From NCBI GenBank assembly GCA_027576995.1, contig JANBQC010000040.1:1-64000 (forward strand): 64,000 nt of DNA, read 5' to 3'. Of the stretch, positions 10,944 to 22,838 are shown piece by piece; within the stretch, counting starts at the first letter, position 1; each line of letters starts with the position of its first letter. The notes under the pieces were generated by a model. It had not been told where the DNA came from. It made no database searches and saw only the letters and a list, made by a program, of their open reading frames with translations. The position numbers were made by a program, and so were the translations under genes. Source of the DNA: Dimargaris cristalligena. Lineage: Eukaryota; Kickxellomycota; Dimargaritomycetes; Dimargaritales; Dimargaritaceae.

Positions 10944-12593
10944 ATGTCGTCCCAGGATCTTAAAGGCGCCATCATTGGTATGTGCAACCCCCTGCTCGAT
11001 ATCTGTGCCGATGTCGACACCGACTTCCTCGCCAAGTAAGTAACTTCCTACTAGTTGGGACAACATTCATGTTTCTATATGCATGTGTGGAGTAGCCGAT
11101 CTGGGGCGGCCTCTCCCACTCCGCCCCAGCTTAACTCAGGGTCCTACCCGGCCAATCCCCGCCGCTCTGTATGCTGGGGCGGTCTTCACTACCCTCTGGT
11201 TTATGAGACCCATTATACCCGGTCATATATGTGTATATCCATATCTATGTAGTAATAACCCAACCATGAATTGTCACTACTCCCTCCCGCCGTAGGTACG
11301 GTCTGAATGCCAACGATGCCATTCTGGCTGACGAGAAGCACGTCGCTCTGTAAGTATTTATGCGGATTAACTTGACGACTGGAAATAATAACATGGCCTA
11401 TATGCAATGACTCATCCATGGGGCAGGTATTGAAAGTGGCCTGTTTTCCACTTGATCCAAACTTATCATTCACCTCGTCAACTCCTCATATTATCCCTCG
11501 CCCCTACATCTAGGTTCGCTGAAATGATCCAGAGATACAACGTCAAGTACATCGCCGGTGGAGCTGGCCAGAACGCCCTCCGTGGTGCCCAGGTATGTTC
11601 CGCTGGTATATAATAGGATGCCCCGCCCCACTGAACACCCCATTAATTTATTGTAGCTTAGAATGAGCATTCCGCCACCACTTGTAATCCCTATCTAATA
11701 TTATTTCAAACAATATGCCTGCCGAAACCCCTTCACTATGATTTATCTAGCGCCTGCTGCCCTCTGACTCCACCACCTTCATTGGCTGCGTTTCCAACGA
11801 TCTGTTCGGCAAGGAGCTCAAGACTGCTGCCATGAAGGACGGTCTCAACCCCCTGTACATGGTGGACGAGTCCAAGCCCACTGGTACCTGCGCTCTGCTC
11901 ATCACCGGTACCGACCGCTCCTTGGTCGCCAATCTGGCCGCCGCCAACAGCTACAAGATTGATCATCTCAAGCGTCCCGAAGTCTGGGCCCAGATTGAGA
12001 AGGCCCAGTTCTACTACATCACTGGATTCTTCCTGACTGTCTCTCCCGATAGTATCCTGGAGGTGGCCAAGCACGCCCATGCGAACGGCAAGACCTTCAT
12101 GATGAATGTGTCGGCCCCTTTCACCCCCCAGTTCTACAAGTCCCAGTGGACGGAGATCATGCCCTACGTCGATATCCTGTTCGGTAATGAAACCGAGGCC
12201 GCCGCCTGGTCCACCCACTTCGGCTACCAAACCGAGGAAGTGGCCCAGATCGCGCACCGTATCGCTAACCTGCCCAAGCTCAACTCCTCGAAGCCCCGCC
12301 AGGTGGTCATTACGCAGGGTAAGGGATCCACGCTGCTGGCCATCCAGCAGGTGCCGGCGGCGACCGAGCCCGAGGCTTCGTTCAAGGTGGAGATTTTCCC
12401 CGTTACCCCGGTGGCCCAGTCTGAGATTGTGGACACCAACGGAGCCGGTGACGCCTTCGTGGCGGGATTTATTAGCCAGTATGTCCAGGGCAAGCCCGTG
12501 GCCAAGTGCGTGGGCTGCGGCCACTGGTTGGCTGCCCAGGTTATCCGCGAAAGCGGAGCTAGCTACCCCGAGAAGCTGACCAAGTACGAGTAA
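10944..12593 (+). CDS. ADO1: Adenosine kinase (4 exons)
   Basis: Model: 10944-11035, 11296-11349, 11514-11592, 11751-12593; joined 355 aa. Each intron has GTAAGT or GTATGT and a YAG acceptor, and the frame is continuous. It phosphorylates adenosine to AMP with ATP, salvaging adenosine and clearing the product of the methyl cycle (S-adenosylhomocysteine hydrolysis). Motifs: MCNPLLDI at the N terminus, GGAGQNALRGAQ (substrate site), PTGTCALLITG, RSLVANLAAANSYK, and the PfkB signature DTNGAGDAF at residues 303-311 with catalytic Asp309. The length suits the family (about 340-360 aa). An in-frame ATG at 10812 would add 44 residues without any acidic residue (see findings). The strong preference for C-ending codons suggests high expression. 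Confidence 0.95.
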
Positions 12594-15151
12594 ACCTATT
12601 TAATTTTTTATATATATTAAGAAATGGTTTCTTGCCCGTACTTCTGAAGAAGTAAACCGAGTTACACGGTGGGGTGTTTTACCCATATTTTTATCTATTG
12701 GGACCTTTGCGGCTGTTAGATCCTTGTCCCTCGCTTATATATTTCCACGCCGCCAGCCATTTGCCACATACCAAACAGACATTAAAGTTATATATTTTCC
12801 TGGCCTTTTATTATTGTAGGTTCTCTATCCCCAGGGGTAATTAATGTATGTGATTTTCGATAGCTGTGGTGATGGTTGGGAGGATATGGGGGGAATCCGA
12901 TGAGGATGCGTGGGTTGTGGGAGTAGACAGGCAACATGGTACCAGCGTTTATAAACAATTACCTTAGTTAATTGCCGGATGTGGGGGAGGGGATTGGATT
13001 GGGGGGCCAGACTACGCTGTTGAAATGTGTGAGTATTTCTTCCCCAACCTGATATATCTATTGGCCTGACCGAAGGGTTGGAAGCCAATCCATGGGTGGA
13101 AAATTAAGGAGGCTGATACCTTCATAAGGCTTTAGTAATAATGGTGTAAACCCATAGAAGAAGGGGTATTGGGTAGGGTAGTGGATAACAGGGGGCCGGA
13201 TGGGGTATATGGGAAGATACGAAGGAAGGTGGGAGGGAGGGTATGGATTGAGATGTGTGTGTGTGTGTGGTACACCAGATGGCTAGACTAAAGCAGCCAC
13301 GGTGATTCTAGAATGCCAATTGGTGCTACGCTGAAGGTTCGCTAACGAACACCCCTCCATTAAAGCGTGTCGCACTGCTAGGAAGGGTAAGAGAGAGAGA
13401 GAGAGGATGAGACTGGTGTATATCATCGACCCTAGTTATGATTTATATATATAGTTATATTTAACTTCGTTGCGTTTCATTTAATTTTGGGGGGATGCTT
13501 ATTTAGTCGAAAATAGCTCATTAAGCTTGGCCAAGCAGGGGAAGAGCGAGCACGAGAGACCCCACGGATGCCGACGGATGATTCGAAAGGAGAATCTTTC
13601 TAGCCATTTCGTTCAGTATTCGGACGTCCACGTGTTTCAAGTTGAAAAGGTCATTATTATTAATGGTATTAATATAGTTATTGTATATATATATATATAT
13701 TACTATTCGGGGAGGGGATTAGGAAAGAAGCAGGAATGATGGACGGCGGTTCGACGGTCTTAACCGCCGTTGTCGTGGGCGTTGTTCCCGGGTGATACGA
13801 TTCGAATCTCAGAAGTGGGTATGGTGTACAGGTCGGCTCCACCACCCCCACCACCTCTACACCCCCCCCTCAAAAAAATAATAGAGATTATTTTTGGCAT
13901 ACATGGCGGAGGGTAGATAGGCCCCGTTGTTCACCCTAGCCTGGCTGGAGGGTGTTGCGAGATGTTAAATTAAATAATGGACCAGGGCGATTAAGTAGCA
14001 CATTAGCCGTCTGTGAATTAAAGAGGGGCGGTTAATAGGCCATATGGCGTGGGTGTCGCAACGGCCTTTTAATCGGAGCCATGTCCGCGGTAGCATGTGC
14101 GAGAGATGTATTTTACTAAATAAAACCGGAGAAGAATGCTTGGGTGGTGTGTACCCAAAGGGATTATTATATAGGTAATAATTACGCAGCGGCAGCGGAT
14201 GTCGATTATAAGCTTATTGGGATAATGGAGCGCATTTTATTCACCCTTGGCCCTGAACTCCTCTCGCTCTAGAGCGGGGGGGGCACTCACTCCATTACTC
14301 CTTCTCTCATTAGGGGAAGGGAGAAATGCCAGTTGATTGGAGAAGCCCAATAATGCCACACCGCAAACGGGCCTGTTGCTGTGACCTGTGTTGCCTAACG
14401 AGGCGGATTCCATTGGGCGACTCGTTTCAAAAATTGCAGTTGACGTTGCGCGACAGCGTGAGGACGGGCCCAGGGCTACTACATAGGAGGGAAGGGATGC
14501 TGGGTTTGGGTGTCCCACTTTGCTCCGCTCCCATTCGTTTTCGTATAAATACCAGCCATGCAGTCCCTTTGCTATACTTGGTTATGTGGTTCCTATTGTA
14601 CACTGTTATAATACACACACACCACCGTATTATTCAATTGAATTGCCGTATTTCCTCCTTCTACATGTGTGCGGTTCCTTAATAAGAGGTTCGTCTATTA
14701 TTGTTAATGGTTGATTACTTAGGTGTTATAATAATATACCCACTACTACCACTACCACTACCACTACGCGCCTCCTCCTCCTTCTGCCCTTACCGCGAAC
14801 TTCAAGGCCCAAGTCACCCACCCTGATTGTTTCCCTCCCATTCACTCGCTCCATCTCTGTCACCCCCCCCAGGTCCCTTCTTTCTCCTTTCTTCCCCCTC
14901 CCCTTCCGCACTCTGGGCAAAAGATTCTCCGATCCCCTCTCCCTCAGTATTGAGAAAAGTGCCCCGTTTACCCTACCTCATTTGCTTACCTTATTTACTT
15001 ACCCAGTTGTCTACTGTTCCTTGTCGCATTATCACTCACTACCCCCTCCCTCGCCGCCACTTCGCGCGCTTCTGATTCGTAGCCCGAGTTCTCCTCGCTT
15101 CTCCTTTCATTCAGTCTTAACAAGGGTGACCCATCTGCCAAGCCTTGCGCC
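12594..15151. other. Long intergenic region before the HSF gene
   Basis: No gene recognised. It contains GT, GA and TA microsatellites near 13255, 13390 and 13684, a perfect CpG-rich hairpin at 13743-13770, and a CCACTA hexamer array at about 14741-14768. From about 14770 to 15120 the plus strand is strongly C/T-rich, the probable promoter and 5' UTR of the HSF gene. Confidence 0.55.
13743..13770. repeat. Perfect 9-bp inverted repeat (hairpin)
   Basis: ACGGCGGTT at 13743-13751 and AACCGCCGT at 13762-13770 form a perfect 9-bp stem with a 10-base loop. The arms are CpG-rich in otherwise AT-rich flanks. It is not near the end of a recognised gene, so a terminator role is not supported. Confidence 0.6.
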
Positions 15152-16468
15152 ATGAATAACCCTCATAACAACCAGCTCCAACCCCCGTCACCCAACTCTC
15201 CGTACTCCCGGAGTCCTGTGCTGGGAGTCAGTCCCGACTTTCAACCCCAGTTCCTTAACACCATGTTCGGCAATGCCCAACAACAACAACAACAGCAACA
15301 GCAACAACAACAGCAACAGATGCAGCAGCACCTACAGCCCCAGGGCATCGTCCACGAACGCCGCTCGTCCTCGCCCAGTTCACCGTCGGGCCGTCCCTCC
15401 AACAACTCCAACACCTTCGTGCATAAGCTCCACGAAATGGTCAACGACGAGCACTACCAGCACCTAATTACCTGGAACGCCTCGGGCTCCTCGTTCGTGG
15501 TCTGCGACACCAATCGGCTCTCCCAGGAAGTCCTGCCCAAGCATTTCAAGCACGGCAATTTCCAGAGTTTCGTGCGCCAACTCAACATGTACGGCTTCCA
15601 CAAAATCAACAAATCCCCCCGGGGCCAGCGTCCCGCAGCGGAAAACCAAATCTGGGAGTTCTCGCACCCGCGCTTTATCCGGGGCCACCCGGAACTGCTC
15701 GATGAAATCAAACGCAAGGCCATTGATACCGACTCGACCCGGCGGGAAACGGGCGACCTGTACGCGAGTGTAGCTTTGGTGCAGAACCAACAAAGCACCA
15801 TGACCCAGCAGATCAAACAGCTGCTGACCAATTATGGCGCCGTGGTGCGCGAATTAACTGACGTCAAACAACACCTCAATGTCCAGATGGCCGCCCACCG
15901 GAAACTGGTCGACCATCTGCGGAACCAGGGCCTGACCGTACCCAACGACCAACTGGAACTGCTGACCGCTAATCTCCAGCTGCACCAACTGGTCATGGCC
16001 AACCAGGCTAATCACCTGGCCGCCGCGGCTGTCCTCAACGATACCGACCGGCCCCAGATTCTGGTCACCAGTCACGATTCCGCCAACGGGACCCCGCTCC
16101 AGAATCTCAACCTTACCCACCACTATAATAGTCTCTCGGGTTTATCCACTCCCACCGGCGGGGCCGGTGACCAGTCCCCCATCTCCGCTACCTTCTCGCC
16201 TCTGGGCGGCAATTCCCCCTCATTGGGCTTTAGCAACCTCCAGCTCGACCCGACCAACCTGGCCTACTCCCTCAACTCGTCGAATAGTCCCATCCACAGC
16301 CGGCCCGTGTCCCCCAGCGGAGGCTTGTTCGTCTATAACCAGGCCTTGAACACGTCCTTGCCCGCGTCGCCGCTTAACCCCCCTTACGTGTCGGACGATG
16401 ATATCGAAGCCCTCACCCAAATGGTTGCCCCCCGGCCGACGAGCTTCCATGCCCCGGACCGTAACTAA
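15152..16468 (+). CDS. Heat-shock-factor-type transcription factor
   Basis: Single-exon, 438 aa from ATG 15152. An HSF DNA-binding domain spans about residues 86-190: NTFVHKLHEMVNDE, ITWNASGSSFVV, LPKHFKHGNFQSFVRQLNMY, GFHKI and the end motif WEFSHPRFIRGHPELL. A heptad-like region follows at about 205-275 (LVQNQQSTMTQQIKQLL, then LTDVKQHLNVQMAAHRKLVDH), the expected trimerisation coiled coil. The N terminus has a glutamine tract of about 14 residues encoded by mixed CAA/CAG. The C-terminal 150 residues are Ser/Pro/Asn-rich, typical of an activation region. It probably binds nGAAn repeats in promoters; whether it is the main Hsf1 or a paralogue such as Sfl1/Skn7-like is open, but no response-regulator domain is present. 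Confidence 0.93.
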   Translation: MNNPHNNQLQPPSPNSPYSRSPVLGVSPDFQPQFLNTMFGNAQQQQQQQQQQQQQQMQQHLQPQGIVHERRSSSPSSPSGRPSNNSNTFVHKLHEMVNDEHYQHLITWNASGSSFVVCDTNRLSQEVLPKHFKHGNFQSFVRQLNMYGFHKINKSPRGQRPAAENQIWEFSHPRFIRGHPELLDEIKRKAIDTDSTRRETGDLYASVALVQNQQSTMTQQIKQLLTNYGAVVRELTDVKQHLNVQMAAHRKLVDHLRNQGLTVPNDQLELLTANLQLHQLVMANQANHLAAAAVLNDTDRPQILVTSHDSANGTPLQNLNLTHHYNSLSGLSTPTGGAGDQSPISATFSPLGGNSPSLGFSNLQLDPTNLAYSLNSSNSPIHSRPVSPSGGLFVYNQALNTSLPASPLNPPYVSDDDIEALTQMVAPRPTSFHAPDRN

Positions 16469-16500
16469 CACCTACCCTTGTTTTAACCCCACCGCTCTAA

Positions 16501-16520
16501 AGAGAGAGAGAGAGAGAGAG
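16501..16520 (+). repeat. AG dinucleotide microsatellite
   Basis: Ten uninterrupted AG units, 32 bases after the HSF stop codon, so probably in the 3' UTR. Confidence 0.9.
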
Positions 16521-18355
16521 TGCGGCGAAGCCCAGGGGCCAAGTCGGGCTGAAATATTTCTAGCGCGATTATTACCACTACGATAGTTTCGGGATGATTA
16601 TGGGGTCTGGCTGGGAGTAGCGATTATTCTTTCTTCTTCTTCCATTAATTAATATATAATTGTTTTATACACCTACTCCGGGTCCGTCTCTACCACCCCC
16701 TCACTATATATATACATACATACCTACATCTACCATCTATCATCTAGCGCGTCTGGGATTATTTTAAGTTTCCATTAGTGTTTATCCTAGGGGTGGCCCC
16801 CTGCCGTGCTAGCCTATTTCGAACCAATTTAGCTAATAGAAGGAGAGGGGAGATGTTGCGTGGTTTATTTAGTTCCGTAATTGCCCAAACTGCCCACTCC
16901 AATAGCGTCGGCCGTTGCAGTAATGTAGGCGCCCCTTTCCCTTTCACCAAGACCGGGACGTAGTCACCAGCCTGTCTATGTACATGGCCGTTCATTGACG
17001 CGAATTCCATAAGCTGCTGACTGAAAACCTCTTTTCATCCACGTCCTAAATTAGTCTATTGCACAGTTTCTGGTTTAAATAGTCATCTATTCACCCGGAT
17101 CAGTGTTGCGTTTGGTGACCTTCTACTACTGCTATATTTAATACTGACGAGTATCATTATGAATGATTCCTTATTTTCCTTCCCCAGCCTTGCCGCTGCT
17201 CCGGGTTATGTTAAGTCCCGCTTTGCCTTCTTTTTCGGTGTTTTATTATAGGTGCAATTATTCATAGTTCGGTAACCACTTGTGCAATTAACGCGTGGTT
17301 ACTGTTACTCAGGGGCGTTCTCTCTCACTTTCTCCTCTCCTCCCATTCTTGGGTATATCATCTCTCACTTGGTCGCTTATTTCCATTGCTACACCCCCTT
17401 TTCCTATATACATTTACATATCTCCCCATATATTGGTCTTCTACACATATCATTAGCCAGTTGCTGGTCCAGGGCTACTACAGTGCTGTTGGTTGATGAC
17501 ATTAGGGCTTTCTACTGGTTATCCAGATTAATCCCAACGAATAGTTGGCCCATTTCGTCGTAGTTAATAGTCCAAGTGGTGATAGTGCAACCATCAGATC
17601 GAGGGATCCTTGGAGCCCCTGACCCCTCACGTGACTCCCCCTCTCCAGATCCCCGGTCCAATGTAGTGCACGTGATAGCCGACTCAACTGAGCCAGAGGA
17701 ACCAACTGAGGACATATAAAACCGGCCTATCCAACCGGAAAGCCTGGGTTCGACATAATTCAATAAACTCATAATTTATACTTTACTCGTTAGTTTGCTT
17801 ACTCTCCCCACTCGGAACTCCATCTACGGTAACACACCCCCTAGGCCCTACCCGGTCGGATTCGGTTATAATAGCATGCGGTCTAATAGGTAGTAAGGGT
17901 GGAACAATTTGAAATCCAAAGTTGCGGGCATTACAAGGGTTAGATGCAGACCCATTGCCGAATAAATAGATTAAGTTTTCTCCGTCATCAAAACCGGGGT
18001 AGTTGGGTCATCATCATATAAAGATGCCGCTGGGTTTTTAAACCCCTTATACTCAAAGTCTACAGCCAAAATATTACCAGTACACTAAGCAAAGCGTAAG
18101 AGAGAGAGATGGGGGGGAGGCGCCCCACTACTAGTGAGTATGGGGAAACCTTACATTTAACCTGTCATATTTACTGGGTGAAGGAGGTCATTGTTAGAGT
18201 GGGGGAGGGAGCTGGTTCTACATAGCTCGTAAGCCCATGGACAACAGCATTCGGCATCTCATTGATGAGCCGCCTTTTACCCCTCTTCTACTATCTATAT
18301 TTATGTTCCAGTAGTTCTTTAAACGCGGTTAACAGCCCTCCTTTTAACCCCCGCC
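16521..18355. other. Intergenic region with an LTR-like segment
   Basis: No gene recognised. Apart from the LTR-like segment at 17487-17834, only short chance frames and AT-rich DNA are seen. The open frame at 17282-17563 lacks ATG and overlaps the LTR-like start. Confidence 0.5.
17487..17834 (+). mobile_element. Possible solo LTR of another family
   Basis: A 348-bp segment starting TGTTGG and ending GTAACA (inverted TGTT/AACA), with ACATATAAAA near 17713 followed by TTCAATAAACTC near 17758. This TATA-then-AATAAA order matches the recognised LTR at 2569-3150, but the sequence is different. No target duplication flanks it, and there is no second copy in the window, so the call is tentative. 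Confidence 0.35.
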
Positions 18356-19321
18356 ATGTCGCCGTTCTCGCTCGCTTATATAATCCTCATTGGTTGCTTG
18401 GTTCACCTATTCGGACCTGCTGTAAGTTAACGCCATCCGCTTTGCTTCTGATTGGAAGTCCTCATATCATGGCACAATGGCTCATCTTTCCTACATTTCC
18501 TACCATTACTCTCCGCCCCCTACAAAATGTAGTCCATACCGACATGGGCGACTTACTTAGAGGTCTGTAGGAAGGGTCCATCCCAACTCAGTCTATTCAT
18601 CTCCCACTCTCTATGCATCACCTGATTACCCTCCATATCCTATACTATCCTATCCTTCCTTAGCCCCTCCTCGTCCACGCCGCTAACCCCATTTCCTTCT
18701 GCAAGTGTCTCTGCGGCCAGAACATCACCATTATCCCCATTTCCCCGGTCCCCGAGAAAGACGCCTGTAACAAATGCACCAAGGCCTTCTGTAACAAACT
18801 GGAACCGACCCTGTGCGAAGGTGCCGGAACGGGGGAAACGATTTCCGTGTCATGTTTCCAGCGCGACTCGTACAAGGACGAAATCATTGTGTGGATTTTT
18901 CTGTTGCTTACCGGGGGGCTGCTGTTCACTGCACTAGCTAAACCATTCATAGTTAAGCGATACAATGTAAGTCAATCCATGCATCCATGAAGTAGAGGAA
19001 TACTCCGGCCCCATACATTGTTGTCCGTGTTGACCATATCGAGTAGATTAGTTTCCACAATAGGCATGGCAAAACCTTAACTGTCATTAATTATAGCGCA
19101 GTCAACTTGCCCAGCATCTAACCAACCGGCATTATCTTATGTATTTAATTTTGTATTCCCTACTTGAAACACTTACCACGCCATCCATTGGCATGCATTT
19201 TATAGGCATTTACACGACCAACAAACTCATATTCTACATTGCCCTCCTAAAATCCGGCGCCACAATTTTGGGTAACTGGCAGCTTCTGATTGCCCCAAAA
19301 TCGCCTATCCGCCATGTATAA
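18356..19321 (+). CDS. Small fungal Cys-rich membrane protein with signal peptide
   Basis: Model: 18356-18421, 18664-18966, 19097-19321; the first two joins are phase 0 with GTAAGT donors and TAG acceptors. Exon 1 is a signal peptide (MSPFSLAYIILIGCLVHLFG). Exon 2 has a cysteine-rich lumenal or extracellular domain (ISFCKCLCGQNITIIP, CNKCTKAFCNKL, then CFQRDSYKDE) and one membrane segment (IIVWIFLLLTGGLLFTALA) followed by KR. This Cys pattern plus FQRDSxKDE resembles a small, widespread fungal membrane-protein family of unknown function. The last exon is uncertain: read through, it gives a hydrophobic 74-residue tail; an alternative 61-base intron starting at 19140 would give a short hydrophilic tail ending near 19275, more like a cytosolic end. 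The two N-terminal exons are well supported, the 3' end is not. Confidence 0.72.
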
Positions 19322-19406
19322 TAAAAAAGTATCATATAATTAATGGCTATATACCTATTATTTATAAGTGTTTCCTAGGTCCCTTTATTGATAAATTCTA
19401 TCCACT

Positions 19407-19971
19407 TGTCACACGAATTAACCACTCTTAGTCCATCAAGAGTCTTGGGGATAGGCTTCTAATGGTAGGTGGGGCATTGACATGGCCAAGCGGGCTGCTA
19501 GCATTAGGGTGGGCTGTACTAATCTAATAAAGCGAGTGTCCAATGTGTATGCAGGGGACGTGTACTGTTGCACACTTACTAGTCAGTACAAGGGGGTGAG
19601 CGTATATAGAGTTTATTGAGGGTAAACTAAGGGGGGTAAGAATAAGCTAAGGTATTAACCGGTCCCCATGGGGGGCCTGGTTATATATATGTGGGGGACT
19701 ACTCCAAGGGAGGTCCTGAGGGGAAACTACATAACTAAGATAATGATAGGGAGGGCTGGGTGGTCCTCGTATGAGCGGAGGCTTCCATGGGAACTGGAAG
19801 ACACTAAGATCACCTAGGAGTGAGTAGTGCGAACTCCAGGGGGGTCCGGCCGGTAAGATGATATATATGATGTCTGGCCCCATTAGGACTGGGGGTACAA
19901 TATGGCGCTATATGGCCTGCTATGATGGCAATCATTAGCGGATGGATTAGGTCGGATTAGGAGGGGTGACA
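19407..19971 (-). mobile_element. LTR, complete, minus orientation (copy 3)
   Basis: 565 bp, inverted relative to copies 1 and 2. It begins (minus strand) TGTCACCCCTCC and ends GTGACA, so the ends form a 6-base inverted repeat TGTCAC/GTGACA. It contains the TATATATATAACC and AATAAACTCTATATACG blocks in the same order. Some CpGs of copy 1 are changed, others are retained. No matching target duplication (CCACT vs ACCAA) and no adjacent pol-like frame, so it is most likely a solo or recombined LTR. Confidence 0.8.
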
Positions 19972-22838
19972 ACCAACCAATGTCACTTCTGAATATGAAG
20001 CAATCCAGCCCACTTAAACCAAATAAATTATTGATGTGCTTCAATTACTACCAAATGGCTTTGGTATAGAGAAGGGTGTACTGATATGTGGGGTCCTTCA
20101 TAGAGTGAGCATATGGTTATCTAGCTCAGTCGTTGAAACCTGGGCAGCCAGTTCGAAAGGGAACCTTAGTGGGATAGTTGACAGGGCATCAGATAAATTA
20201 CTGATGGTGTCCGACGTAGAGGTCACTTGTGTCTTCGAGTTACTTGAATAAAACAGGGAGACATCCAGTAATGGATTACAAACTACCTTGCGACCCTGTC
20301 AATTCCTTACTGAGGATTACAAGTCGACTGAAAAAGTTGGCAGGCTAGGTGATTCAAATGGGACTCACACATGATATTGTTAATACGGTACCACCGGAGG
20401 TGTCTAGTATCGACCAGACACCCCATGGACTCGGGTTCCCCACCAGAACCCCACAGGTGCATACTATGCCCATGGCCATAGAACCACCGGACATTACTGC
20501 AAGGGTACCAGCTGAGGGATACCCTGCTGCAACACCACCTGGTACACCAACATAGGGCCATGCTCAAACTTGCTAGAACACCAAGCCCATGGCTCCATCT
20601 GCCGAGCAGGGCTCATATGCCTGCCCCATACCGACACTGGCAACTATCTTGTAATCGCAACATTGGGGATGCCAATAGTCCAGTATAAAAACGGACTATC
20701 GGGGTGCCCTAATGTGGACCCTTAAATGGCTATTAATCCTATCCGCTACCCATTAATCCATTGCCGCTTGTTATCATCTAGTGCCCTTATATCTACTGCT
20801 ATTAATAAAAGAGTCCTCCTTAATATTACTATGCTCATACATATTTGCTGATAACATTGGCCCTTTATTGTAAACCTGGGCTATTCTCTCCAATAACCCA
20901 AAGTCATTTGGGGCCCAAACTCCCAAACGAACTAATATTTACCTCACAGATTGCATTACTATCTTCCTATTCATACGGTGATAGGAAGGTCATTCCATAT
21001 CTCCACAGCCGACTGCTTCCCCCTCAACCCCTTAACTTGCCCCCAATCCGTATTGGAACATCTTAAATTATGGTTGGGTTCAAATTAAGATGAGAATGGC
21101 GACTGGGCGGCCGGTGAAGCCAAAGTATAATAGCTCTGCGAGTTGAGAGGCTATATAACAGTGTGTAATGATATTTTTGTGTACCCAGGTACAAGGAAAA
21201 TGGCAAAGGTGGATTTAAGGGAGGGGAGTGCACAAAAGAGTGCTATATTACTTAGCCCTCAATCCTCACCGGAATTGGTCTCACCCTACGATTCAGTTAC
21301 CTCGTAACGACCCACCCGGCCAATAGTAGAGCTAGTGTGACATCCAACAGGGAAGGGGGATTGGCCCCATCGCTGGTTATCAAAACCAAGCGCCCCCACC
21401 TCCCTTTGCTCTGGAAGGCTACTTCCTGCTGCCTTATCCTATACAATAAACCGTGTATATACTCGCCCTCATTATAACTACTTGACTCGTAACAACCTGA
21501 TGGAAATATCGATGGCCACGCCATCTTAAACTGGGGTCGATAATTTGCGAGTCCAGAAGTAACCAGGCAGTTTCGCGCAAAATATATACAGGCGAGTGCT
21601 GGTGGGATTTACGCCCAACTGATTCTCAGACAGGGTACCTTAATTGAATGAAATAGCGAGGTTGTCGCCAAAACTTGATACCCTTCTAGTTTAATGCTGA
21701 TGGCTAATCATTTAACCCGATATTCAATCTTTTCGAGGGTTGCGGTAGCGCTATAAGCCGGATTTAGGTAGTCAACTTGATGGTCATAGGCCCAAACTTC
21801 GAGAGAAGGAATTCCGCTCATACCCATTGTGACCACGAGCCTGTGGTATGGAAGTAGCCTACTATTCAGTTGTACGGGAGAAGGGAAAGAAAATAAAATG
21901 AAAATAAACCAGCAAGCCAATTAGGTTTGGACTGTTACGTGTTAACGGGGGGGAATGGTAGAATAGCGTTAAACTTAATTATTGTTATGGAAATACTAGA
22001 GAAAGGAACCTCCTCGTTCCATGGGGGGAGCGGGAGCTATTGGTTTTGATCATCGTAGATGGGTGTAGATCCTCCCGTTCTGTTGGATGTTACACTAACT
22101 ATTCTATTGTCTGTTTAGCCCACTATGGGCCGATTGGCCCGTTACAGTACCATAGTATTCTTGAACTACCACAGACCTTGTCCAATTAGGAGGGCCTAAT
22201 GGCCACAGAGCCAACTTGGAAATGGAATTCTAGGAGTTTATGGCTATTATTCAGCGGGCCTAGTAGTTCAACCTTCGGTTTTTTGTCGGCAAAAAAAATA
22301 TGCCGGGGGTGGTTATATGGAGGGGGAAGAGGAGTTGGTACTTTACCATTTTTATTCCGTGTATTACAACAGAGGTAGAGGGAAGGTAAAGACTGCCAGA
22401 TAGCAACGCCATTTACACGCAGGTTACCATTTAGGAATGAGTACGAGTGTAATACAAGTCGCCAATTTTTTTGCTTTCGCATAATGGTTTAACCCGCAAA
22501 GCAGGATTTGCAACGATTGGGGTAGTGGGCCGAGGAAAAAGGTACAAGTGAACGTTGCCAGGTATCTGGTGAATGGGCAGTGGTAGTGGTGTACCGGTGA
22601 AACTACTGGAGAAGTCGTCAACTATAAAACCAAGGCGCCCCGTATCAAGTAGCTGGACACCGCCGTATGATAATTATATCTATGTTTTGGTATATTGTGC
22701 TCTAGGTTTACATTCTGTCTTTTTTTTGTACACCACATTTAGCCGGACTATTCTGCTGATAACTTGGTTACTTACAATTTCCTTTTTCTCCACCCGATTT
22801 CCTTTACTCCTGTTTTCTTGATATTTCTACACTGCACC
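19972..22838. other. Intergenic; no gene recognised
   Basis: Several short frames occur (for example 20349-20555, proline-rich), but none begins with a convincing ATG, shows a domain or is bounded by splice signals. The stretch may include retroelement remains next to LTR copy 3, but no reverse transcriptase, integrase or protease motif was seen. The end (22700-22838) is T/C-rich, a likely promoter for the next gene. Confidence 0.5.

Noticed and set aside
11055..11295. Plus-strand frames inside the first adenosine kinase intron
   Set aside because: They lie between well-supported donor and acceptor sites and lack similarity.
11736..12524. 262-codon antisense frame over adenosine kinase
   Set aside because: A shadow of the strongly C-ending codons of the real gene; no ATG at the start and no family.
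13790..13810. B-box-like GATTCGAATCT
   Set aside because: Adjacent bases do not form a T stem, and no A box lies at the right distance.
20349..20555. Proline-rich frame beside LTR copy 3, considered as gag
   Set aside because: Starts with GTG, only 68 codons, no zinc knuckle or capsid motif, and on the opposite strand to the LTR.
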